A DNA stretch of 64,000 nucleotides from Methyloversatilis sp. (GCF_030696805.1 NZ_JAUYRO010000044.1:1-64000); one strand, 5' to 3'. Shown: positions 16,864-25,343, counted from the stretch's first letter. Notes: generated from the sequence alone by a model not told the origin. Numbers and translations: made by a program.

Positions 16864-17769
16864 ATGGACTCCACACGCGATCCCTTCCACGATGGCGAGC
16901 GCGCGCTGCAGGCGCGTGCCGGCATGCAGGCCCGCATGGCCGAGATCGGCCCGCGCGCCATCCGCGACCACATGCCCGATCAGCATCGCGACTTCTTCGC
17001 GCGGCTGCCGTTTCTCGTCGTCGGCAGCGTCGACGTCGACGGCCAGCCCTGGGCGTCGGTGCTGTCGGGCCCGCCGGGCTTCGTGCAGTCGCCCGATCCG
17101 CGCACGCTGCACGTCGCTGCGCAGGCACCGGCGGGCAGCCCGCTGGCCGCCCACTTGCGCGTCGGCGCGCCGCTCGGTCTTCTTGGCATCCAGCCGCACA
17201 CGCGGCGGCGCAACCGGATGAATGGATCCGTCACCCGGGCAAGCGAGGCCGGTTTCGATGTCGAAGTGGAGCAAAGCTTCGGCAACTGCCCGAAATACAT
17301 CCGCACGCGCGAAGCCTTTTTCTTCGGTGACGACGAGCAGCCTGCGCCTGCGCAGCCGCTGGCGGCGCTCGACGATGCGGCGCGCGCGCTGATCACGCGC
17401 GCCGATACGCTGTTCATCGCCAGTGCACACGCAGCCGGCGTTGATGTGTCGCACCGCGGCGGCGCGCCGGGCTTCGTGTCGGTCGGCCCGGGCGACGTGC
17501 TCACGCTGCCTGACTATGCCGGCAACTTCTTCTTCAACACGCTGGGCAATCTGCTGCTCGAGCCGCGCGCCGGTCTGCTGTTCATCGATTTCGACAGCGG
17601 CGATCTGCTGCAGGTGAGCGGGCGCGCTCAGATCGTGTGGGAGGACGAAGCACTGGCCGAAGCACTGGCCGCCCATCCCGGGGCGCAGCGCCTGGTGAGA
17701 ATCGCGGTGAGCGGTGCGTTGCGCGTGCCCGGCGGGCTGCCGCTGCAGTGGTCGACCACCGGTCCTTGA
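16864..17769 (+). CDS. Pyridoxamine 5'-phosphate oxidase-family flavin-nucleotide-binding protein
   Basis: A 301-residue protein with two split-barrel halves. DFFARLPFLVVGSVDVDGQP and ASVLSGPPGFV mark the first, and a second barrel includes ADTLFIASAH, DVSHRGGAPGFV and LLFIDFDSGDLLQVSGRAQI. Members bind FMN and reduce or sense small molecules; many are encoded with GSTs. It begins 5 bases after the GST stop and is probably co-transcribed. The precise reaction is unknown. Confidence 0.85.
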   Translation: MDSTRDPFHDGERALQARAGMQARMAEIGPRAIRDHMPDQHRDFFARLPFLVVGSVDVDGQPWASVLSGPPGFVQSPDPRTLHVAAQAPAGSPLAAHLRVGAPLGLLGIQPHTRRRNRMNGSVTRASEAGFDVEVEQSFGNCPKYIRTREAFFFGDDEQPAPAQPLAALDDAARALITRADTLFIASAHAAGVDVSHRGGAPGFVSVGPGDVLTLPDYAGNFFFNTLGNLLLEPRAGLLFIDFDSGDLLQVSGRAQIVWEDEALAEALAAHPGAQRLVRIAVSGALRVPGGLPLQWSTTGP

Positions 17770-17988
17770 CGAGGACGGCGCCACGCCGGTCTGCCGCATC
17801 ATCATCCGCAAGGCTGCATTGCATGCAGGCACAACCACTCGGTGCTGTATGCCGCGACGGATCTGATGCGGGCGTTCGGAGACCGCGGCCGTCGCGATCC
17901 GGTGCCGACAGATCCCTGACCGTCGGAAAAATTGACAGCACACCGCCATCGCGTGGTTCCGACCCATTGAATCAATGGCTTGCGACGC

Positions 17989-18003
17989 TGGTTTGGGTTT
18001 TGC
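17989..18003 (+). promoter_or_regulatory. Sigma54-like -24/-12 promoter of PEP-CTERM gene 1
   Basis: TGGTTTGGGTTTTGC has GG (17990-17991) and GC (18002-18003) at the exact sigma54 spacing and a TTGC -12 element. It lies 43 bases before the start codon. A 7-bp dyad, CCATTGA-A-TCAATGG at 17964-17978, sits just upstream. PEP-CTERM genes are known to be controlled by RpoN with the PrsK/PrsR system in exosortase bacteria, which supports the call. The second PEP-CTERM gene has the same element. Confidence 0.6.
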
Positions 18004-18045
18004 TTATACCGTCGCAGCGCCCCACTCACGAAGGACACACCACTC

Positions 18046-18654
18046 ATGAATTCCCTGCTGAAATCCCTGTTGATCGCCGCTTCTCTGATCAGCGCCCCGG
18101 CCGCATTCGCGGCATCGCCTGTCACGCCGGTCTCGGTGTCGAACAATGGTCTCGTTGCGATCGACGGTGCTGACCTGTCCATCCTGTTCGATGGCTACAT
18201 CGCGCCCGAGGGGACGCCGTTCCAGACTGACGCCGTGTCCTGGTTCAATCAGGTCGGCAGCAGTGGCGTCACGCTGGATTTCGACTTCGGTGAGCTCTAT
18301 ACGCTGAGCGATGTGCTCCTTGGCGTTGATCACAACGACTTCTATCAGGTTCAGGTGTCGCTCGATGGATCGGTCTGGAACACGCTGTTCACCAACCTCG
18401 CATTCGAAGGCCAGTCGAATTTCGGCAGCGAAATCATTTCCAGCGTGGCGGGCGATCCGGAGTATCAGGCGACCATCGATTTCCCGACGACAGTCGCGCG
18501 CTACGCCCGTCTCTACGCCGTCGGCGGTGATAACGCGTTTTCGGTGTCGGAAGTGAGCTTCAGTGGCGTGGCCGTGGTGCCGGAGCCGGAGACCTGGGCG
18601 TTGCTGATCGCCGGTCTCGGCCTGATCGGCGCCATTGCCTACCGTCGCAGCTGA
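18046..18654 (+). CDS. PEP-CTERM sorting-domain surface protein 1
   Basis: A 202-residue exported protein. A signal peptide (MNSLLKSLLIAASLISAPAA, then FAA) is followed by a beta-rich body with a discoidin/F5-8-type look (DVLLGVDHNDFYQVQVSLDG, YARLYAVGGD). The C-terminus has the full sorting tripartite signal VPEPETW, a hydrophobic stretch, and a YRR basic end. Exosortase would cleave at PEP and anchor or release it at the cell surface; no exosortase is encoded in this window. AAGGA lies 10 bases before ATG 18046. A strong bidirectional terminator follows. Confidence 0.9.
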   Translation: MNSLLKSLLIAASLISAPAAFAASPVTPVSVSNNGLVAIDGADLSILFDGYIAPEGTPFQTDAVSWFNQVGSSGVTLDFDFGELYTLSDVLLGVDHNDFYQVQVSLDGSVWNTLFTNLAFEGQSNFGSEIISSVAGDPEYQATIDFPTTVARYARLYAVGGDNAFSVSEVSFSGVAVVPEPETWALLIAGLGLIGAIAYRRS

Positions 18655-18668
18655 GTCAGCGACGCTCG

Positions 18669-18699
18669 AAAAAAGGCCGGCACACGTGCCGGCCTTTTT
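18669..18699. terminator. Bidirectional intrinsic terminator
   Basis: GGCCGGCA-CACG-TGCCGGCC (18675-18694) is a perfect 8-bp stem with a four-base loop, flanked by six A on the left (18669-18674) and five T on the right (18695-18699). It can end the PEP-CTERM transcript rightwards and the Rnk-like gene transcript leftwards. Confidence 0.9.
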
Positions 18700-18718
18700 C
18701 TTTGCAGCGGGACTGCGT

Positions 18719-19129
18719 TCAGCTGACGTAATCACCCATCGCTTCGGGCTGCATCAGCACGTCGAGCACGCGCACCGTGATCTGCCGCCCACCCGGCACC
18801 TGCCACGGGATAGCCTGGCCGACCGACAGCCCGAGCAGTGCGCTGCCGATCGGCGCCAGCACGGACACGGTGCCGGATACGCCGCTGGTTTCCGGGTAAA
18901 CCAGCTTGAGTTCGAAGGTGGCACCGTTCGAGTCGTCGATGAAGCGCACCGTGGAATTCATCGTCACGACGCCCGGCGGCATGTCGGCCGGTGCCACCGT
19001 TGTGGCGCGATCCAGTTCATCGCGCAAGGCGTCGGCGCCCGGCTGATGCCGGTAGGCCTCGCGGTCAAGCAGACGGTAAAGGCGCGCAGTATCCAGGCTG
19101 GACACGGTGATGGGGGGCGAATGTTGCAT
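18719..19129 (-). CDS. rnk: Rnk/GreA-family nucleoside diphosphate kinase regulator
   Basis: A 136-residue protein with a short N-terminal helical part (about 1-45) and a C-terminal GreA/GreB-type FKBP-like domain (VVTMNSTVRFIDDSNG, YPETSGVSGTVSVLAPIGSALLGLSVGQAI). This is the Rnk layout: it binds RNA polymerase near the secondary channel without the long GreA coiled coil. Start ATG 19129 has AGGT 7 bases upstream. A minus-strand terminator hairpin at 19201-19235 lies in front of it. The symbol is by family resemblance. Confidence 0.8.
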   Translation of the reverse strand: MQHSPPITVSSLDTARLYRLLDREAYRHQPGADALRDELDRATTVAPADMPPGVVTMNSTVRFIDDSNGATFELKLVYPETSGVSGTVSVLAPIGSALLGLSVGQAIPWQVPGGRQITVRVLDVLMQPEAMGDYVS

Positions 19130-19200
19130 GCGGGTCACCTCATGATTGATGGACGTCTGGATGAACGAACGCAAGGTCCGGCGTTCGATGATGGTTCCCC

Positions 19201-19235
19201 AAAACAAAAAGGCAGCGCCTTCGTCAGGCACTGCC
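19201..19235 (-). terminator. Orphan minus-strand terminator upstream of the rnk-like gene
   Basis: On the minus strand GGCAGTGCC (19235-19227) pairs with GGCGCTGCC (19219-19211) with one G-U pair, followed by a T-rich tract (TTTTTGTTTT, 19210-19201). No minus-strand gene ends here: the next gene to the right is on the plus strand. So it is either an attenuator in the rnk leader or the end of a small RNA transcribed leftwards from about 19240-19360. Confidence 0.65.
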
Positions 19236-19367
19236 TCTGGAATCACCAAGTATCTGAAAAGTTTACTGCAAATGGGGCAACCGGGCCAGCCCGCCCACCT
19301 TTTTCCGGCGCGTACGCGCGGCGGCAGGCATCATGGCGACCCCATCCGAGCACGCAGGGAGCAAACA

Positions 19368-20174
19368 TTGAGCCGCAGTGACAGCGAACCAAACCGGTCG
19401 GTCGCCCTATATTGGGATTTCGAGAACCTGCACGCCAGTCTGGTCGAGGACCGCTACGGCGAAGGTCATTACGCCAAGCCGGATTCCCGCTTCAAGGTGC
19501 AGGAGCCGCTGGTCGACATCGATGCCATCGTCGGCCTCGGTGCATCGTTCGGGCCGATTGCGATCAACCGCGCCTATTGCAACTGGCAGTACTTCGGCCG
19601 CTATCGCGACGTGCTGCTGCAGAGCGCGGTCGAACTGATCCAGCTGTTTCCGCCGGGTGCGTCAGCCAAGAACGGCGCCGACATCAAGCTGTGTCTGGAC
19701 GCGACCGAAGACATCAGCCGCTTCGGTCACATCGGCACGGTCATCATCGTCGGCGGCGACAGCGATTTCATGCCGGTCGCGCAGAAGATCAAGGCAGCCG
19801 GACGCACGTTGATCGGCGTCGGCACGCGCAAGGCCACCAATCGCCACTGGGCGAAAAGCTGCCACGAGTTCCGCTATTACGAAAATCTGATCGGCAAGAG
19901 CCCGTCCGACGAGGCGTCGACGGCCGAGGCAACCGCCGCGTTGCCGGCGGACCCGGCGGCCGATATCCTGCGGCGCGCCGTGCGTCTGCTGTCCGGTGCC
20001 CAGGGCGAACCCTGGGTGAACAAGGCTTCGATCTGGCCGATGATCAAGCGGCTCGACGCCACCTTCGACGTCAAGGACCACGGCTATACCGACTTCACCG
20101 ACATGCTGAAGTCACTCGACGCGGTGGTTGAAGTGAAGAAGGGCGAGCTGGACCACGTTGTGCGCCTGCGCTGA
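19368..20174 (+). CDS. NYN-domain (PIN-like) RNase with C-terminal OST-HTH/LOTUS-like domain
   Basis: A 268-residue protein. The NYN domain (about 8-165) starts ALYWDFENLH with the conserved Asp, continues with NGADIKLCLDA and VIIVGGDSDFMPVAQKIK (further acidic metal ligands) and ends with LIGVGTRKATNRHW. About 190-265 is a winged-helix OST-HTH-type domain (SIWPMIKRLDATFDVKDHGY then TDFTDMLKSL). Such proteins are probable RNases or RNA-binding regulators. TTG 19368 is chosen with AGGGAG 7 bases upstream; an ATG at 19146 would extend through the orphan terminator and is less likely. Confidence 0.82.
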   Translation: MSRSDSEPNRSVALYWDFENLHASLVEDRYGEGHYAKPDSRFKVQEPLVDIDAIVGLGASFGPIAINRAYCNWQYFGRYRDVLLQSAVELIQLFPPGASAKNGADIKLCLDATEDISRFGHIGTVIIVGGDSDFMPVAQKIKAAGRTLIGVGTRKATNRHWAKSCHEFRYYENLIGKSPSDEASTAEATAALPADPAADILRRAVRLLSGAQGEPWVNKASIWPMIKRLDATFDVKDHGYTDFTDMLKSLDAVVEVKKGELDHVVRLR

Positions 20175-20193
20175 GCCCTCGCTGGCGGGCGCG

Positions 20194-20565
20194 TCAGTAA
20201 GGTCGACGCATGCGCCGTCGCGGCGGCGGCAGACCGGTATCGGCACGCAGTCGACCGTGTTTCTGGGCGTCCAGCCGCAGCAGCTGGCGCGCCACATAGA
20301 TGCCTGCCGCGAGCGGCATGACGAATTCCGGATAGATGGCCTGCACGTTCTTGCCCAGTTCCATCAGATAGCCGACGTAGCCGAATGCCAGCTTGGCCAG
20401 CGCGACGACGATCCATACCTGGATGAAGATCACGACCATGACGAGCGGGCTGGCCACCAGGCGCTGCGAATGGCGGCCACCGAATGCGCCGGCGACCAGC
20501 GCGATCAGCGCGATCCACCAGGCGCCCAGGAAAAACAGCAGATAACCCTGGAACTCTTCGATCAC
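20194..20565 (-). CDS. Small hypothetical membrane protein
   Basis: A 123-residue protein I do not recognise. It has two clear transmembrane helices (LLFFLGAWWIALIALVAGAF and LVMVVIFIQVWIVVALAKLA), a possible third (FVMPLAAGIYVARQL) and an Arg/Pro-rich cytoplasmic tail (PPPRRRMRRPY). It converges on the NYN gene with 19 bases between the stops. Function unknown. Confidence 0.65.
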   Translation of the reverse strand: MIEEFQGYLLFFLGAWWIALIALVAGAFGGRHSQRLVASPLVMVVIFIQVWIVVALAKLAFGYVGYLMELGKNVQAIYPEFVMPLAAGIYVARQLLRLDAQKHGRLRADTGLPPPRRRMRRPY

Positions 20566-20792
20566 TAAAAGGCCTCGGCTACTTCGGATGCGGAAGGAAG
20601 GCCGGCCGCCGTTCTGCAGCGCAGGCGGGACCGGTTGGCGCGTCAGGATAGCGGATCACGCGCGCTGCTGCGGACGGATCCGGCGAGGCAGTGAAGACTG
20701 GAACTTGAAAGGCGCGGGCGTTGCGACAAGGATGTGCCGCAACGAGGTTGCCGGGAGGTCCGCCGAGCGACGCAGCTGTCCGCGCCCGCGGA

Positions 20793-21473
20793 TCAGCGGC
20801 GGCGCAGCCCCGCCAGCAGCGCAATGCCCAGGCCTGCCAGCATCAGCATCCAGGTTTCGGGTTCCGGTATCGGCGGTGCGATGCCGTAGGTACCCACCGT
20901 GAAGCCGTTCCAGTTCTCGTTGGTCAGACTGGTCCAGGTGATCGAACTGACAGCACCGGTGAAACGGATGACGCCATGCGGTTCGCCAGTGCCGTTGAGC
21001 TGGAACTGGCCGCCGCCCAGCTCGGCACGGTTCAGCGTGCCGTTGCCCCAGTAACCCGCGCCGAAACCGACCACCTCGAAATCCTGGTCGAAACGGTAGC
21101 CGTTGCCGTTCAGGCTGACCACAGCAAAGAAGAGGTCCTGTACCGGCACCGAGAAGGAGAGTGTTTTCGATGTGGCCCGCGACAGCGCGATGATGTCGGT
21201 CGTGTCTGGTGCATTGTCGACCAAGGCGCTGATGTAGGGCGACGAGGGGTTCCAGTAGTTGATGCCGCCAGCCGTCTGGATGAACGCGATTTCACCGCTG
21301 TAATCGACATCAACCGTCGATTCGCCGATATTCAGCACGCCAGTGGCCGAACCGCTGGCGCCGGCCGTGCCGCTGGTCCAGTTCACCCAGTTTACCGGCG
21401 CGGCATTCGAGGGCGCGACGATGAGTGCCTGCGACAGCAGGCCGAGCACGACGAGCGTACGGCGGACGAACAT
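20793..21473 (-). CDS. PEP-CTERM sorting-domain surface protein 2
   Basis: A 226-residue exported protein. A signal peptide (FVRRTLVVLGLLSQALIVAP) precedes a beta-rich body rich in Gly, Asn and Thr; the C-terminus is the sorting signal IPEPETW, a hydrophobic helix and GLRRR. ATG 21473 has AGGAG 8 bases upstream and a sigma54-like promoter 62 bases upstream, as for PEP-CTERM gene 1. No close relation to protein 1 outside the sorting signal is visible. Confidence 0.88.
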   Translation of the reverse strand: MFVRRTLVVLGLLSQALIVAPSNAAPVNWVNWTSGTAGASGSATGVLNIGESTVDVDYSGEIAFIQTAGGINYWNPSSPYISALVDNAPDTTDIIALSRATSKTLSFSVPVQDLFFAVVSLNGNGYRFDQDFEVVGFGAGYWGNGTLNRAELGGGQFQLNGTGEPHGVIRFTGAVSSITWTSLTNENWNGFTVGTYGIAPPIPEPETWMLMLAGLGIALLAGLRRR

Positions 21474-21534
21474 GGCGAATCTCCTGAGAATCTGACCTCC
21501 TCCCTGTGGGTGGAGCATTTTTTGTAAACGGAAC

Positions 21535-21549
21535 GCAAAAAACATACCG
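21535..21549 (-). promoter_or_regulatory. Sigma54-like -24/-12 promoter of PEP-CTERM gene 2
   Basis: Read on the minus strand, CGGTATGTTTTTTGC has GG and GC at the exact -24/-12 spacing and fits the Y-R-Y pattern after GG. It is 62 bases before the start codon of PEP-CTERM gene 2. Its match in spacing and position to the element before PEP-CTERM gene 1 makes chance less likely. Confidence 0.6.
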
Positions 21550-21687
21550 AGCGGCTAAGCGCATGATTTTTCTTTGCTTATCTTGACAGGCCGCATTGGG
21601 CTGTAAACCCCTTCGACAAGAGAAATTACGACTTTGGTATTAGGACCGTCGGGTCGCTACGGGCGCGGTCCGGCCAAGCCGAGCGGG

Positions 21688-23184
21688 TCACGCCGGCAGC
21701 TCGGGCGCGTCTGCCAGCACGACCTGGTTGCGCCCGCGCCGCTTGGCCTCGTAAAGCGCCGCATCGGCCCGGCGCACCAGCGCGTCCGGGCTGTCGTGTT
21801 CGCCCGGCACGATCACGGCCACGCCGATACTGGCGGTCAGCACGGCAAAGGGCGAGCGTTCGTGCGGCTGCGCGCACGCTCGCAGCGCCGCACAGACCGA
21901 CTGCGCCGTGGCGAGCGCCTGTGCCTCATCGACATCCGGTCTGATGAAGGCAAATTCCTCGCCACCGTAGCGGGCCACCAGATCGGTCGAGCGTCGCACA
22001 TGCAGACCAATCACTTCGGCCACCTGACGCAGGCAGTCGTCGCCAGCCTGATGGCCGTAATGGTCGTTGTAGTCCTTGAACAGATCGACATCGAGCATGC
22101 ACAGCGCCAGAGGCGTTCCGTTGCGTCGCGCCCGCGCCCATTCCAGCGCCAGCGTGGTATCGAAGGAACGTCGGTTGGCCACACCGGTCAGGCTGTCGGT
22201 GGCGCTCAGCTCGGCCAGCCGGCGGTTCGACTCTTCAAGTGCCCGGGTGCGCTCGTTCACCTTGTCTTCCAGCTCGTGCGCCAGCGCGCGCTGTTCGCCC
22301 AGCAGGATGGCGAGCCCCATGCCGATGATGCTCAGCGTCAGGATGTACTCCTGCGCGCGCAGGATCATTTCGTGCGGCGTCGCGTCGCCGAAGGGGCGGA
22401 ATCCGGTGGTTTGCGACCACGCCGCGGTCAGCGCAATCATTGCCACGGTCAGCGCGGTGAGCCGGCGGCCGCAGCGCGCGGCGATGTAGAGCACTGGCAG
22501 CAGCAGCAGGTGCGGCGTCAGTGCCAGCCGGCTATCCGCATCGGCAACGTGCTCCTGCAGGAAAATCGTGCCGGCCAGCAGCCCGGTGAACACGAACACC
22601 GCCGTATCGCGCCAGCCCAGTACCGGGGGATCGCGCTCGGTTTGCAGCAGTGCGAGCAGCAGTGGCGTCCAGATGAGCAGACCGAGCGCGTCGCCGAACC
22701 ACCATAGCAACACGAGTGTCGAGTAACTTGCGCTCACGCTGTCACGTGTGAATACGAGCACTGCGCTGGCCAGCAGGGCACAACCGAGCGCACCGAGCAG
22801 CGGCCCGGCGAGCAGGAAGCGGCCGAAGTCGCCGATTCGCTCCAGCCCGGGCGAAGCACCTAATCGGCGCATCAGCAGGTAGGTGACCGTGACCTCGGCC
22901 AGATTGCACAGGCTCAGCAGCACTGCCTGCAACAGCGGGAATACCGGCAGGTTGGCCAGCACATCGGAACCCAGCGCAAGCAGCGCGAGCACTACCGCGC
23001 GCTCGCCGCGGTAGTGCAGCAGCGCAGCGAGCAACACCGCGTTCGGCAGCCACATGACGACCTCGTTCTCGGGCGACAGCGCGGTCGAGAACGTCAGTTT
23101 GACGCTGGCGAAGTGCAGCAGCGGCAACAGCATGAAGACCCGCCAGTCGGGGCGGCTGCGCAGTGCATCCAGAGTGTTTGTCAC
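21688..23184 (-). CDS. MASE1-domain diguanylate cyclase (GGDEF)
   Basis: A 498-residue membrane sensor. About 15-300 is a MASE1-type domain of eight or so helices (LPLLHFASVKLTF, VMWLPNAVLLAALL, WWFGDALGLLIWTPLLLALL). A short coiled coil (LEDKVNERTRALEESNRRLAEL) leads to the GGDEF domain (about 335-490) with the active-site loop RYGGEEF and NDHYGHQAGDDCL. It should make cyclic-di-GMP in response to an unknown signal. An allosteric RxxD site five residues before GGEEF is present as RSTD further up, so product inhibition is possible. The start is a GTG. Confidence 0.92.
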   Translation of the reverse strand: MTNTLDALRSRPDWRVFMLLPLLHFASVKLTFSTALSPENEVVMWLPNAVLLAALLHYRGERAVVLALLALGSDVLANLPVFPLLQAVLLSLCNLAEVTVTYLLMRRLGASPGLERIGDFGRFLLAGPLLGALGCALLASAVLVFTRDSVSASYSTLVLLWWFGDALGLLIWTPLLLALLQTERDPPVLGWRDTAVFVFTGLLAGTIFLQEHVADADSRLALTPHLLLLPVLYIAARCGRRLTALTVAMIALTAAWSQTTGFRPFGDATPHEMILRAQEYILTLSIIGMGLAILLGEQRALAHELEDKVNERTRALEESNRRLAELSATDSLTGVANRRSFDTTLALEWARARRNGTPLALCMLDVDLFKDYNDHYGHQAGDDCLRQVAEVIGLHVRRSTDLVARYGGEEFAFIRPDVDEAQALATAQSVCAALRACAQPHERSPFAVLTASIGVAVIVPGEHDSPDALVRRADAALYEAKRRGRNQVVLADAPELPA

Positions 23185-23636
23185 GTCGGCTTCCGGTGGT
23201 TCACGGTGGACAGGCGCGCCAGCATGCCGGATCAGCCGGCCGGCGTTGCGCGCAGCGACAAAAAGTTACCGTGAATAGTTAGCGCCGCACCGTGACCTGG
23301 CCACCGCCATGCCCGACGTTCAATGGACGAGAGGGCTGACCGATGCGGGAATCGATACCCCCTTTCGCACCTCAAGCTTTCCGGAAACGTGCCGGCGCGC
23401 AGGCGTTCCTGCTTGCCATGCCGTCTGCTGATCGAAAGGCGTGATTTTTCGCGCGCACATGACCCTGGCGCGGCGCATGATCGTCATTCGGAGGACGTCA
23501 CTGTTTCAGGCGTCCATGTCCGGCGGGCGCCTCGCCTTGCCGTCTGCTGCATCCACGTACGCCGTTTGTGTGTAATCAGACGTTGAAGCGTCCAGTCCGG
23601 AAGATTCGCCCGCCGGGGCGACCGTCCCGCACCGTG
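23185..23636. other. Gene-free divergent region between the MASE1-GGDEF and HDOD genes
   Basis: About 450 bases between divergent genes. No credible open frame or stable terminator was found. It should contain the promoters of both genes, but no clear sigma70 or sigma54 pair stands out by eye. Confidence 0.5.
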
Positions 23637-24578
23637 ATGCCCGTCTGCCTGGAGACCGATGTGAGCCGAGCCGCAACACACGCCCTGTCAGCTGCGCTTG
23701 CCGCGCCACCCGCCCCACTCGGCGCTGTTGCGCCGAGTGGGGCGACGCACGCGTTCGACCTGCTGGCCGACATTGCACGCGAACTGCGGCCGGGTGTCAT
23801 CTTTCCGATCTGCTTCGATGCGCTGCTGCGCGTGCGCCAGACGCTGCGCGCACCGGATGCATCGCTGCAGCAGCTGGCCGGCGCGGTGCGGGTCGATCCG
23901 CTGCTGTGCGCGCGGGTGCTGCGTCGCGCCAACCGGCTGCGTCCGGCCGTCCCGGTGACCGGCCTGCGTGACGCGATCTCACAGCTGGGCGGCGAACGCA
24001 GCCGGCACATCGCAAGCACGTTGTCCGGCTGCCAGATCGGTTGTTCGCGCCAGCTGACCCACGTCGACGCGCTGTCGCGCCGTCTGTGGTTGCACACGCT
24101 GCGCACCGCCGCCGCGGCGTACGTCATGGCTCAGCGGCTGACATCGATCGACCCTGACGAGGCGATGACCGCGGCGCTGCTGCACGATATCGGCGCCTTC
24201 TACCTGCTCGACCGGCTGGCCCGTCAGCCTCAGGCCGCTCACGATCAGGGCGGAGTGGAGGCGCTCATTCTGGAATGGCACGAAACGATCGGTGAGGCAC
24301 TGCTGCAATCGCTCGGCCTGCCGGTGGTGCTGATCGATGCGATGCGCGACCATGAACAGCCGCGCACCGCGCCCGTTTCACCGCGCACCGTCGCCGACGT
24401 GGTGTTCCTCGCCAACGTACTGGCCGGCGGCGCAACCGAGCTGTACGGCGACCGGGTGTGCCACGTGAGCCAGCGCCCGGAGCCGGTGCGCGAGCGCTTC
24501 GCCGAGCTGTTGCCGGACATCGAACGCGAATTCGCCGCGCTGTGTGGCGTCGCGGCAGAGGGTGCCGCCGCCGATTGA
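23637..24578 (+). CDS. HDOD-domain signalling protein
   Basis: A 313-residue protein with a HDOD domain (about 50-260). The helices around PDASLQQLAGAVRVDPLLCARVLRRAN, the GLRDAISQLGGERSRHIA element and the ALLHDIGAFYLLDRL segment follow the family order. The HD metal site is only partly kept (LLHDIG), and HDOD proteins usually act as non-enzymatic scaffolds in signalling. The N-terminus is Ala-rich and low in complexity. Start is uncertain: ATG 23637 or GTG 23661 (with GGAG upstream). Confidence 0.82.
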   Translation: MPVCLETDVSRAATHALSAALAAPPAPLGAVAPSGATHAFDLLADIARELRPGVIFPICFDALLRVRQTLRAPDASLQQLAGAVRVDPLLCARVLRRANRLRPAVPVTGLRDAISQLGGERSRHIASTLSGCQIGCSRQLTHVDALSRRLWLHTLRTAAAAYVMAQRLTSIDPDEAMTAALLHDIGAFYLLDRLARQPQAAHDQGGVEALILEWHETIGEALLQSLGLPVVLIDAMRDHEQPRTAPVSPRTVADVVFLANVLAGGATELYGDRVCHVSQRPEPVRERFAELLPDIEREFAALCGVAAEGAAAD

Positions 24579-24613
24579 CGGGCGTCTTGATCGTCGGCGC
24601 TTACCGGCGCGGC

Positions 24614-25189
24614 TTACACAGGTAGCGGGCTGTCCGCCTGGACCAGGCGCACCTCGATGCCGTGTTCTGCCGCGAACGTCGGCAGCCAGGTATCCACGAT
24701 GCCGCGTCGGGCCAGTTCGGTCAGTGGCACCTCGGGAATGTCGCACGACTTCACCAGCAGCACGCGCGGCAGGCGAAGCTGGAGGGTCAGCCACGCGGCA
24801 AGACTGTCGGAGGTGACGCGCCAGTCGCGCGGCAGGTCGAGCCGGGCGTCGAGTTCGCGCGCGGGCATCCACACGGGGGTGCGGCCGGCAGCACACACGT
24901 CGGACAGCCGCGCGATCTCGTCGGTGGCGACAAAACCGGGACGGGATCCCGCGAGCATCAGCGCGTACTGGTCCATCGCGCGCAGCGCCATGCGGTGTGC
25001 GACATCATCCTGAAAACCCCAGAGCGCCTGATGGGTTCGAACCGCATCGGCAAACGGACCCCCGCCGGCCACGACGATGTTGCGCCCCGCGCCCGCGCCG
25101 GCCAGCCAGTCGCACCAGCGCTGCAGCCGGCCGTCTTCCGGGTCACTCAGCAGGCTGCCGCCGAGCTTGATGACGAGCGGGGCGTTCAT
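24614..25189 (-). CDS. Amino-acid-kinase-fold protein, MfnE-like (methanofuran/methylofuran biosynthesis)
   Basis: A 191-residue kinase of the aspartate/uridylate-kinase fold. It has the N-terminal phosphate loop VIKLGGSLL, NIVVAGGGPFADAVR, a DQYALMLAG helix and SDSLAAWLTLQL with VLLVKSCD near the end. In Methanocaldococcus MfnE phosphorylates aminomethylfuranmethanol phosphate to the diphosphate. The two upstream minus-strand genes are MfnF- and MfnD-like, so the same cofactor pathway is likely here (methylofuran in methylotrophic bacteria). A REP element and 232 bases separate it from the mfnF-like gene. The assignment is by fold and context. Confidence 0.75.
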   Translation of the reverse strand: MNAPLVIKLGGSLLSDPEDGRLQRWCDWLAGAGAGRNIVVAGGGPFADAVRTHQALWGFQDDVAHRMALRAMDQYALMLAGSRPGFVATDEIARLSDVCAAGRTPVWMPARELDARLDLPRDWRVTSDSLAAWLTLQLRLPRVLLVKSCDIPEVPLTELARRGIVDTWLPTFAAEHGIEVRLVQADSPLPV

Positions 25190-25260
25190 GCCGAGCCCGC
25201 CCGGATTGCTCCGGAAGCGGCGCACCACGGCCGGCACTTGCCGCGACCGGCTCTGCCCAC

Positions 25261-25343
25261 TGTGGGAGCGGCGGCCCCGCCGCGATTTGAACGCTGCAAC
25301 GCGACCAGCGCGGTGCAATCGCGGCGGGGCCGCCGCTCCCACA
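25261..25343. repeat. REP/BIME-like element with perfect 27-bp inverted repeat
   Basis: Bases 25261-25287 (starting TGTGGGAGCGGCGG) and 25317-25343 are perfect reverse complements over 27 bp, with a 29-base spacer. Each arm also folds on itself (GCGGCG-GCCC-CGCCGC). TGTGGGAGCGGC is the head of a REP family common in Proteobacteria, and two head-to-head units make a BIME. A weaker related stretch follows at about 25360-25380. It lies between two genes of one putative operon. Confidence 0.85.

Noticed and set aside
19146-19367. N-terminal extension of the NYN protein from ATG 19146
   Set aside because: It would cross the minus-strand terminator, has no ribosome-binding site and adds 74 residues not expected before the NYN fold; the TTG at 19368 has a good site.
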